Positions 14,596 to 20,548 of a DNA stretch of 20,548 bases are shown in pieces (within the stretch, counting starts at the first letter, position 1; each line of letters begins with the position of its first letter). A model generated the notes under the pieces. That model made no database searches. It saw only the letters and a program-made list of their open reading frames with translations, and was not told the origin of the DNA. The position numbers and the translations under genes were made by a program. The DNA comes from Cyanobacteria bacterium UBA791. GTDB taxonomy: Bacteria > Cyanobacteriota > Vampirovibrionia > Gastranaerophilales > Gastranaerophilaceae. The stretch covers positions 319 through 20,866 of the forward strand of contig DBIX01000054.1 in the NCBI GenBank assembly GCA_002297005.1, written 5' to 3'.

Positions 14596-17382
14596 ATGAT
14601 AAATTTTTTAGTTAAATTAATGGGCGATCCTCACGAAAAGAAAATCAAACAAATAATGCCTATTATTGAACATATTAATAAATTAGAAGAAGAATATTCA
14701 AAATTATCTGACGAAGAATTGAGAGCAAAAACACAAGAATTTAAAGAAATTTTAGCAAAAAGACCAAAATCAGATAACGTTAAACAAGATAGAATTTTAG
14801 AAAAAGAAGCTTTAGATAAAATTTTACCAGATGCTTTTGCAACAGTAAGAGAGGCTGGTAAAAGAGTCTTGAATATGCGTCACTTTGACGTACAACTTAT
14901 TGGTGGATATTTCTTACACAATGGTCACATTGCAGAAATGAGAACTGGTGAAGGTAAAACTCTTGTAGCAACACTTCCAGCATACTTGAATGCTCTTACT
15001 GGTAAAGGTGTTCACGTAATCACAGTTAATGATTACCTTGCAAAACGTGACTCTGAGTGGATGGGTAAAATTTACAAATTCTTAGGTCTTTCAGTTGGTG
15101 TAATTCTTTCTGGCGGAAGAAATGCAGAAAGCTTTGAAAACAAAAAGAAAGCTTACGAATGCGACATCACTTATGGTACAAATAACGAATTTGGTTTCGA
15201 CTACCTAAGAGATAATATGGCTGGTAGTCCTGAAATGCTTGTACAAAGACCTTTCAACTACGCTATCATCGATGAAGTTGACAGTATTTTAATCGATGAA
15301 GCTAGAACACCATTAATTATTAGTGGTAGATTAGAAAAATCTGCTGAAACTTATAGAACAATGGCAAAAATTGCACCTCAACTTCAAAAAGACGTTGATT
15401 ATGAAGTTGATGAAAAGAATAAAAACGTTATTTTAACAGAAGTTGGTATTGATAAAGCTCAAGAATTACTAGGCGTTAAGGACTTATTCGATATTGCAAC
15501 ACAAAACGCTCATCAATTAATTCAAGCTTTAAAAGCAAAAGAATTATTTATTAGAGATACAGATTACGTTGTAAAAAATGGCGAAGTTTGTATCGTAGAC
15601 GAATTTACAGGTCGTTTGATGGAAGGTAGACGTTGGTCAGATGGTTTACACCAGGCAGTTGAAGCAAAAGAAAACGTTAAAATCCAAGACGAAACACAAA
15701 CTCTAGCAAGTATCACTTTCCAAAACTTGTTCAGATTATACCCAAAATTATCAGGTATGACTGGTACAGCTATGACAGAAGAGGCTGAATTTGGAAAAAT
15801 TTATAACTTAGAAGTTACTATTATTCCAACAAACAAACCTGATATTAGAGAAAATATGTCAGACGTTATCTACAAGACAGAAAAACAAAAATTCTTAGCC
15901 GTAGTAGACGAAATTATCGAAATGCATAAGAAACAAAGACCAGTTCTTGTAGGTACAATCAGTATTGAAAAATCAGAATATATTTCACATCTTTTAAAAG
16001 AAAGAAATATTCCGCACAATGTATTGAACGCAAAACACCACGAAAAAGAAGCATATATTATCGCCCAAGCTGGTCGTGCAGGTGCAGTTACAATCGCAAC
16101 AAACATGGCTGGTCGTGGTACAGATATTCTTTTAGGTGGTAATGCTGAATACTTGGCAAAAGAAGAACTTGAAAACCAAGGCATAACACCTGATATGTGC
16201 GATTATGAAGAAAAGAAAAATGCACTTTTACAACAAATGAGAGCACAAACAGAAGAAGAACATAAAAAGGTTGTTAGAGCTGGCGGTTTGCACGTAATCG
16301 GTACAGAAAGACACGAATCAAGACGTATTGATAACCAATTAAGAGGTCGTGCCGCAAGACAAGGTGACCCTGGTTCTACTAGATTTTTCTTATCATTAGA
16401 AGATAACTTGATGAGAATTTTCGGTGGGGATAAGATTATTAGCCTTATGAACGCTCTTAATGTTGAAGAAGATATGGCTATTGAAAACCCACTTATTACA
16501 AGACAAATTCAATCAGCTCAAAAGAAAGTTGAAACTTATCACTTTGACATAAGAAAATCAGTTCTTGAATATGACGACGTTATGAATGTTCAAAGAGAAA
16601 AATTCTATGCTCAACGTAAAAAAGTTTTATTCGGCAAAAACCTTTCTGAAGATGTCAAATATATGATAGAAAAAGAAATAGAAAGACTTTTACTTGGATA
16701 TATTACTCCTGAAATGAACACAGCTGAATATGTTTACGAGGATTTGGAAAGATTAATCAAAGAGGTTCATTCAATTATGCCTCAACTTAGCGATATTCAA
16801 GTTAATGATATTAAAAATCTAAGATATGACGCTATTTATGACAAGATTAAGGAAAAAGCTTTCCAAAAATATAGAGAACACGAAGAAGAAATTATTAATT
16901 TCTATAATGACGTAATTTCACAATACGAAGACGAACCAAAAATGCAAGTTCCGTTTGCAGACGACAACATTATGAGAACAATAGAACGTGACGTAATGTT
17001 GAGAACAGTTGATAACAAATGGATAGACCACTTACATAATATTGATATGTTGAGAGATGGTATCGGATTAAGAGCTTACGGTCAAAAAGACCCATTAATT
17101 GAATATAAAAAAGAAGCTTATGACTTGTTCAATAATATGATGCACGAAATCCAAGGCGATGTTGTAAAACATATATTTAGAACAAAATTTGGTGTACAAG
17201 TTATAAACCCAAATGATGCTATTGAAACAGACTTATCAAGAGCTGCTGAAAACTTTGATTCATCTGAAGAGGAGGAAGAAATTGAAGTTAAACCAGTAAG
17301 AAACGATAACAAAGTCGGCAGAAACGACCCTTGCCCTTGCGGTAGCGGTAAAAAATATAAACATTGTTGCGGTCGTACGTAG
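14596..17382 (+). CDS. secA: Preprotein translocase ATPase SecA
   Basis: 928 residues, standard length. The motor drives unfolded preproteins through SecYEG, and so serves the exported proteins encoded just upstream. Seen: nucleotide-binding fold 1 with Walker A MRTGEGKT at 115-122, DEVDS at 226-230 and the VNDYLAKRD motif at 144-152; then GMTGTAMTE, the NBF2 segments TNMAGRGTDI and GTERHESRRID, and LRGRAARQGDPG. The C-terminal zinc tail (about 911-925) is complete: NDPCPCGSGKKYKHCC with Cys913, Cys915, Cys924 and Cys925 in the SEC-C pattern. GGAG SD 6 nt before the ATG. The stop codon lies inside the first copy of a 15-bp repeat that opens the downstream palindrome cluster. Confidence 0.98.
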   Translation: MINFLVKLMGDPHEKKIKQIMPIIEHINKLEEEYSKLSDEELRAKTQEFKEILAKRPKSDNVKQDRILEKEALDKILPDAFATVREAGKRVLNMRHFDVQLIGGYFLHNGHIAEMRTGEGKTLVATLPAYLNALTGKGVHVITVNDYLAKRDSEWMGKIYKFLGLSVGVILSGGRNAESFENKKKAYECDITYGTNNEFGFDYLRDNMAGSPEMLVQRPFNYAIIDEVDSILIDEARTPLIISGRLEKSAETYRTMAKIAPQLQKDVDYEVDEKNKNVILTEVGIDKAQELLGVKDLFDIATQNAHQLIQALKAKELFIRDTDYVVKNGEVCIVDEFTGRLMEGRRWSDGLHQAVEAKENVKIQDETQTLASITFQNLFRLYPKLSGMTGTAMTEEAEFGKIYNLEVTIIPTNKPDIRENMSDVIYKTEKQKFLAVVDEIIEMHKKQRPVLVGTISIEKSEYISHLLKERNIPHNVLNAKHHEKEAYIIAQAGRAGAVTIATNMAGRGTDILLGGNAEYLAKEELENQGITPDMCDYEEKKNALLQQMRAQTEEEHKKVVRAGGLHVIGTERHESRRIDNQLRGRAARQGDPGSTRFFLSLEDNLMRIFGGDKIISLMNALNVEEDMAIENPLITRQIQSAQKKVETYHFDIRKSVLEYDDVMNVQREKFYAQRKKVLFGKNLSEDVKYMIEKEIERLLLGYITPEMNTAEYVYEDLERLIKEVHSIMPQLSDIQVNDIKNLRYDAIYDKIKEKAFQKYREHEEEIINFYNDVISQYEDEPKMQVPFADDNIMRTIERDVMLRTVDNKWIDHLHNIDMLRDGIGLRAYGQKDPLIEYKKEAYDLFNNMMHEIQGDVVKHIFRTKFGVQVINPNDAIETDLSRAAENFDSSEEEEEIEVKPVRNDNKVGRNDPCPCGSGKKYKHCCGRT

Positions 17383-17508
17383 CCGGTGTGAAGTCTGAAA
17401 AGACTTGCAGAAGTGCAAGGCTTTGGAAGACGTAACACTACGAAACCGCCGTTGCGAAGCGTAGCAATCTTTGATTGCACAGGCGGAAAAGCTTAGCCGG
17501 TGTGAAGT
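17380..17508. repeat. Hairpin-rich intergenic repeat cluster with a 15-bp direct repeat
   Basis: TAGCCGGTGTGAAGT occurs at 17380-17394 (its TAG is the secA stop) and at 17494-17508. CGTAACA follows both copies, at 17431 and 17511. Hairpins between them: AAGTCT-GAAA-AGACTT (17391-17406); CTTGCA-GAAG-TGCAAG (17404-17419); and GCAATC-TTT-GATTGC (17464-17478), itself enclosed by CCGCC (17446-17450) and GGCGG (17482-17486). The patch is visibly richer in G+C than the genes around it. No ORF with a convincing protein was found in it. Confidence 0.7.
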
Positions 17509-17519
17509 GTCGTAACAAT

Positions 17520-17543
17520 GTAGGTCGGCTTTACCAAGCCGAC
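17520..17543 (+). repeat. GTAG-headed REP-like palindrome 1
   Basis: GTAG followed by GTCGGCTT, loop TACC, and AAGCCGAC: a perfect 8-bp stem. The layout equals the two other elements at 17556 and 18225, though the stem bases differ. GTAG plus palindrome is the hallmark of REP elements moved by REP-associated tyrosine transposases; no such transposase is in the window. Confidence 0.7.
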
Positions 17544-17555
17544 AACATAAAGACA

Positions 17556-17579
17556 GTAGGTTGGGCATACTTGCCCAAC
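17556..17579 (+). repeat. GTAG-headed REP-like palindrome 2
   Basis: GTAG followed by GTTGGGCA, loop TACT, and TGCCCAAC: a perfect 8-bp stem, 12 bp after palindrome 1 and 17 bp before the Nudix start codon. The first 23 of its 24 bases are repeated at 18225-18247. Confidence 0.75.
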
Positions 17580-17596
17580 AAGGATTTATAAGAGAT

Positions 17597-18211
17597 ATGG
17601 ACAAATTAATCAAATTAGCAATAGAAATACAAAGCATAGCTCAAGCGGGAATTACATATACAGAAAATCCTTATGACGTTGAAAGATACGAACGCTTGAG
17701 AGAAATTTCTGCTGAAATTATTTCTGAAAAATCAGATATTAATCTTGAAAAAGTAAAAGATTTATTTTGTAGCGAAACAGGATACCAAACACCAAAAATC
17801 GATACTCGTGGAGCGATTTTCAAGGACGACAAGATTTTACTTGTACACGAGAATAATGACACATGGTCACTCCCTGGCGGTTGGTGTGATGTGTTAGAAT
17901 CTGTAAAATCTAACACAGAAAAAGAAATCCGTGAAGAGGCAGGGCTAGAGGCAAAAGCTGTAAAATTAATTGCCGTACAAGATAGAAATAAACACAATGA
18001 ACCATATTACGTTTATAGTGTTTGCAAAGTTTTTGTATTATGTGAGCTGATTGGTGGCGAATTTAAAGAAAATATTGAAACCACAGAAATAAAATATTTT
18101 GGTATTGATGAACTACCTGAAAATCTAGCAAATGAAAAAAATAATAAAGAACAAATCAAAATGTGTTTTGAGGCATACAAAAATCCAGACTGGGAAACAC
18201 AATTTGATTAA
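17597..18211 (+). CDS. Nudix hydrolase with N-terminal helical domain
   Basis: 204 residues from the ATG at 17597, preferred over a TTG at 17561 that lies inside a REP palindrome; AAGGA lies about 13 nt upstream. Residues 1-65 form a helical region (MDKLIKLAIEIQSIAQAG, YERLREISAEI) like the N-terminal domain of Nudix proteins acting on ADP-ribose or other X-linked nucleoside diphosphates (PF12535 type). The Nudix box at 94-117 reads GGWCDVLES, then KEIREEAGL: G-x5-E-x7-(K)E-x2-EE-x-GL, with Lys for the usual Arg and all metal-binding Glu kept. It probably hydrolyses a nucleoside diphosphate derivative; the substrate is open. It is framed by near-identical REP elements on both sides, downstream of secA. 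Confidence 0.92.
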   Translation: MDKLIKLAIEIQSIAQAGITYTENPYDVERYERLREISAEIISEKSDINLEKVKDLFCSETGYQTPKIDTRGAIFKDDKILLVHENNDTWSLPGGWCDVLESVKSNTEKEIREEAGLEAKAVKLIAVQDRNKHNEPYYVYSVCKVFVLCELIGGEFKENIETTEIKYFGIDELPENLANEKNNKEQIKMCFEAYKNPDWETQFD

Positions 18212-18224
18212 AGAAGTAATAAAT

Positions 18225-18248
18225 GTAGGTTGGGCATACTTGCCCAAT
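18225..18248 (+). repeat. GTAG-headed REP-like palindrome 3
   Basis: GTAG, GTTGGGCA, TACT, TGCCCAAT: identical to the element at 17556-17579 except the last base, which leaves a G-U pair at the foot. Same orientation, 13 nt after the Nudix stop codon. Confidence 0.75.
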
Positions 18249-18252
18249 AAAG

Positions 18253-18293
18253 AAAATAGAGGCGAAGCCAATGGCTTCGCCTGCCTCTATTTT
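18253..18293. terminator. Bidirectional terminator between the Nudix gene and apt
   Basis: GGCGAAGCC (18261-18269), loop AAT, GGCTTCGCC (18273-18281), extended by AAAATAGAGG on the left and CCTCTATTTT on the right with a small bulge. A-rich before and T-rich after, so usable from both strands. The inner stem is the same as in the terminator at 6722-6751. Confidence 0.85.
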
Positions 18294-18315
18294 AAATTTA
18301 AAAACTTTCGTATCT

Positions 18316-18855
18316 TTAATACTGTAGCATACTAACTACGTCAATACCCTCTTGTTGTTCAAGTTTTTCACGACCCCCAAGACCGTTTAACTCAATCCAA
18401 AAAGCAGCACCAACAATATTTGCTTTTGCTTGATGTAATAATTGGCAAGCTGCACAAGCAGTACCACCAGTTGCTAGTAAATCGTCTACAATTAATACGT
18501 TTTTACCCTCTTCAACTGCATCCTTGTGCATTTCAATAACATCTGTACCATATTCTAATTCATAAGATTGTTTATAAGTTTCAGCAGGCAATTTACCAGG
18601 TTTTCTAACTGGAACAAAACCAACGTTCAATTTATATGCTAAAGGCATACCAACGATAAAACCTCTTGATTCCATGCCAGCAATATAGTCAATTTTTTTA
18701 TCTTTATAATGATCATACAAGAAATCAACCATAGCTTTCATAGTATCAGCATCTTTTAGAGCTGTTGTAATATCTCTAAAAAGGATACCTTTTTTTGGAA
18801 AGTCTTGAACATTTCTAATTTCATTTTTAATATCTTCGACTGTAAGTGTTTTCAT
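18316..18855 (-). CDS. apt: Adenine phosphoribosyltransferase
   Basis: 179 residues, standard. Salvages adenine with PRPP to AMP in the cytoplasm. Seen: FPKKGILFRDIT at 19-30, the ESRGF segment at 62-66, RKPGKLP at 84-90, and the PRPP-binding loop VDDLLATGGTA at 123-133. SD: GAAGAAGG 7 nt before the ATG. It starts 21 nt after the glycosyltransferase gene on the same strand, so it is probably read from that gene's promoter, and ends at the shared terminator. The link to ahcY, which yields adenosine, is metabolic only: the two are not in one operon. Confidence 0.96.
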   Translation of the reverse strand: MKTLTVEDIKNEIRNVQDFPKKGILFRDITTALKDADTMKAMVDFLYDHYKDKKIDYIAGMESRGFIVGMPLAYKLNVGFVPVRKPGKLPAETYKQSYELEYGTDVIEMHKDAVEEGKNVLIVDDLLATGGTACAACQLLHQAKANIVGAAFWIELNGLGGREKLEQQEGIDVVSMLQY

Positions 18856-18876
18856 TTATTTGCCTTCTTCCTTAAA

Positions 18877-20220
18877 TTAAGCTTTTGCTTTTTGTTTTTG
18901 AATATTATCTTCTTCTTCTTGAATTAAACCGTGAGTTGTTTTACCCCAAGCCATTGATTTTTTGCAGAAAAGAATTTTGCATAAAATAAATAGCATCATA
19001 GGGAACCATATTGCCAAGAAATAAGCACTTGTTTCAATAGCTTGAATTAAAGCCTCTTTTCTTGGAACATCATCATATCTTCTGATAGCATAACGAATAG
19101 CAACTGTAAAACCAAGAGCTATAACTACACCAACGAATAGACATAACAAGTTTGAAATTGAATATGCTGGGATTTTACCCATAGCAAATTTTATAATACG
19201 TAAAAGAATTTCCATAATACACCAAAATGGCATTAGAAATTCGAATATATAAGCTGTCATATCAAGACCAGCTCTTAAAGACATATCACGAGATGTAAGT
19301 ACATCACCAAAATATTCTAAATATCTTCTAATAGAACCCTCTAACCATCTTCTGCGTTGACGGAATAAAGGCATCCAATAAATGATAGCCTCTTCGTAAA
19401 CTTTAGCCTCTGGAATAAATCTAATATCCCAACCTTTTAAGTGTAATCTTGTTGACATATCAAGGTCGTCAGTAATTGTTTCGTTGTTCCAACCGCCAAT
19501 ATCTTCGATAGCCTCACGTTTAATAAGTTCCCCGTCACCACGAAGTTCAACAGCACCTTTAATAGCATCACGACCAACTTGTACGTGTGTATCAAGAGTC
19601 ATTTCATTGTTTTGACAACGTGTTAAGAAGTTGTAATCCTTGTTGCTAACGATTTTTCTAGCTTGGCATGCACCAACATCTTCTGGCTCAAGATTTGGAA
19701 TTAATTTTGATAAGAAATCACTATCCACTCTAGCATCAGCATCAAATACAAGAATAGCTTCGCCTTTAGCAATTTTTAAAGCATCATTTAAAACTGCAGA
19801 TTTTCCAGGGTAAGCATCTTTATCTCTTATCATTGCGATAACTTTTTCAGGATGTTCACTAGCAAGTTGTCTAATAACGTTTGCAGTATTATCATCTGAA
19901 CGATCATCAATAACAATTACTTCAAAATTTGGATAATCCATTTGTAAAACATTATTCACAGTATCTGCAATAACGCTATCCTCGTTATGAGCAGGAATCA
20001 TAACAGATACGAATGGCTTGTAATCAGGATTTATAATTTGTGGATTTTTCTTTAATTGACGTTTTTTGTGTTTTGTCGCCAAGTTTGAATAAACAAGGTA
20101 AATAGACATACCTACAATAAGTAAAAGTAGCCCAAGAATAGTGTTATACTGGAATTGGAACACATATAAAAAAGTCGTAAGACCTACAACCAATATAAAT
20201 AATACTAATCTTTCCTTCAT
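18877..20220 (-). CDS. Membrane family-2 glycosyltransferase, processive type
   Basis: 447 residues. Two N-terminal membrane helices (about 5-20 and 27-44), then a cytoplasmic GT2 domain (about 68-300), then three helices (about 320-345, 353-378, 397-418). Catalytic features are intact: VSVMIPAHNE at 71-80, IDDRSDD at 104-110, DAD at 160-162, TDD at 250-252, and QRRRW at 288-292, the Q(Q/R)xRW signature of processive synthases such as PgaC, hyaluronan or cellulose synthase. It should polymerise and export a beta-linked polysaccharide; the sugar is unknown. UDP-GlcNAc, which glmS in this window feeds, is an attractive but unproven donor. There are no deacetylase, c-di-GMP-binding or export partner genes next to it. 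SD: GGAG 9 nt before the ATG. First gene of a pair with apt. Confidence 0.92.
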   Translation of the reverse strand: MKERLVLFILVVGLTTFLYVFQFQYNTILGLLLLIVGMSIYLVYSNLATKHKKRQLKKNPQIINPDYKPFVSVMIPAHNEDSVIADTVNNVLQMDYPNFEVIVIDDRSDDNTANVIRQLASEHPEKVIAMIRDKDAYPGKSAVLNDALKIAKGEAILVFDADARVDSDFLSKLIPNLEPEDVGACQARKIVSNKDYNFLTRCQNNEMTLDTHVQVGRDAIKGAVELRGDGELIKREAIEDIGGWNNETITDDLDMSTRLHLKGWDIRFIPEAKVYEEAIIYWMPLFRQRRRWLEGSIRRYLEYFGDVLTSRDMSLRAGLDMTAYIFEFLMPFWCIMEILLRIIKFAMGKIPAYSISNLLCLFVGVVIALGFTVAIRYAIRRYDDVPRKEALIQAIETSAYFLAIWFPMMLFILCKILFCKKSMAWGKTTHGLIQEEEDNIQKQKAKA

Positions 20221-20241
20221 ACAAAAATCTCCACGAATAAC

Positions 20242-20250
20242 ATTTTATCA
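20242..20250 (-). promoter_or_regulatory. Probable promoter of the glycosyltransferase-apt operon
   Basis: On the minus strand TGATAAAAT (TG-N-TAAAAT, hexamer 20247-20242), an extended -10 about 20 nt before the ATG; the -35 region is poor. GGAG (SD) follows. Confidence 0.45.
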
Positions 20251-20304
20251 GAAAACATGTTAAATTTAAAACCCAAAAGCCCTTTTTGTATAAAAAGTAT
20301 ACAT

Positions 20305-20333
20305 AAAAAAAGAGCCAAGCCGAAACCTGACTC
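20305..20333 (-). terminator. Rho-independent terminator of the HU gene
   Basis: On the minus strand an 8-bp stem closes around a TTTCGG loop: GAGTCAGG pairs with CTTGGCTC (two G-U pairs), followed by seven T. It lies 23 nt after the HU stop codon. Confidence 0.75.
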
Positions 20334-20356
20334 TCTTTTAAAACTGAAATTACAAA

Positions 20357-20548
20357 CTATTTGCCGTTAACAACAGTTTTGAATTTTTTACCTGCTGAAA
20401 ATGCTGGAACTGTTTTAGCAGGGATTTTAATTTCTTTACCAGTTTGAGGGTTTCTACCATTTCTAGCAGCTCTCTTACGTGGTTCGAATGTACCAAAACC
20501 AACTAAAGTAACTTTTTTACCTTTAGCAACTGTTTTTTGGATTGTATC
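20357..20548 (-). CDS. hup: HU-family DNA-binding protein, C-terminal part (5' end outside window)
   Basis: The minus strand is open from the window edge to a TAG at 20359-20357: 63 residues without a start codon, so the N-terminal third is missing. Seen: VTLVGFGTFEPRKRAAR, then NGRNPQTGKEIKIPAK and TVPAFSAGKKFKTVVNGK: the HU beta-arm with its Arg-Asn-Pro tip and the C-terminal helix. HU bends and compacts DNA as a dimer and is abundant in the nucleoid. IPAKTVPAFSAGK is the form I associate with cyanobacteria and many other bacteria. A terminator follows, so it is monocistronic or the last gene of its operon. Confidence 0.95.
   Translation of the reverse strand, partial: DTIQKTVAKGKKVTLVGFGTFEPRKRAARNGRNPQTGKEIKIPAKTVPAFSAGKKFKTVVNGK

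Noticed and set aside
17561..17596. TTG at 17561 as the Nudix start, adding 12 residues
   Set aside because: The extra codons lie in a REP palindrome; the ATG at 17597 begins the natural N-terminal helix.
17118..17637. Two minus-strand ORFs of 120 and 125 residues over the secA end and repeat cluster
   Set aside because: They are antisense to the secA zinc tail and to hairpin DNA, with improbable Ser/Cys/His-rich composition.
17380..18248. CRISPR array
   Set aside because: Repeats are short palindromes without regular spacers, and no cas gene is present.
18132..18335. 67-residue plus-strand ORF at the end of the Nudix gene
   Set aside because: It is a frame-shifted shadow of the Nudix end that then reads through a REP element and the terminator.

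Overview
The window is AT-rich DNA with tightly packed short operons. I think it comes from a non-photosynthetic relative of the Cyanobacteria (Vampirovibrionia/Melainabacteria, probably a gut Gastranaerophilales-type bacterium). This rests on the cyanobacteria-like SSB ending in LLGSKRDAE, a cyanobacterial-type HU, and AT-rich codon use with many secreted proteins of no obvious family. It is an inference; no rRNA gene is present to settle it. No tRNA, CRISPR array, integrase or transposase was seen.

Region by region. 1-2940 (+): two tandem PlsC-like acyltransferases (the first cut by the window edge), a short SSB and a divergent DUF1537 sugar-acid kinase-like protein, in one run. 2941-6708 (+): a REC-PAS-histidine kinase that overlaps a NarL/LuxR response regulator by 8 nt, then a large lysine-rich protein of unknown function, closed by a strong bidirectional terminator. 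The short gap before the kinase holds two perfect palindromes exactly 30 bp apart. 6765-10050 (-): glmS, a probable unannotated 53-residue protein, and ahcY, spaced like one operon. 10177-14422: a cluster of exported or membrane-anchored proteins: an M48 metalloprotease, two paralogous small exported proteins, a repeat-containing exported protein, an anchored phytase-like/esterase-like protein, and an unknown anchored protein. 14596-17382 (+): secA.

17380-18300: a patch visibly richer in G+C than its surroundings, packed with hairpins. Three elements match the GTAG-headed REP plan (GTAG, 8-bp stem, TACY loop, 8-bp stem); two of them flank a Nudix hydrolase gene. 18316-20220 (-): a processive family-2 glycosyltransferase followed by apt. 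20357-20548 (-): the C-terminal part of an HU protein with its own terminator.

Housekeeping genes (secA, glmS, ahcY, apt, ssb, HU) alternate with envelope functions (PlsC, glycosyltransferase, exported proteins). The observations I rate highest are the REP cluster around the Nudix gene, the missed small ORF between glmS and ahcY, the mosaic similarity of the plsC pair, the paired palindromes before the two-component operon, and the kinase-regulator-unknown-protein operon itself.
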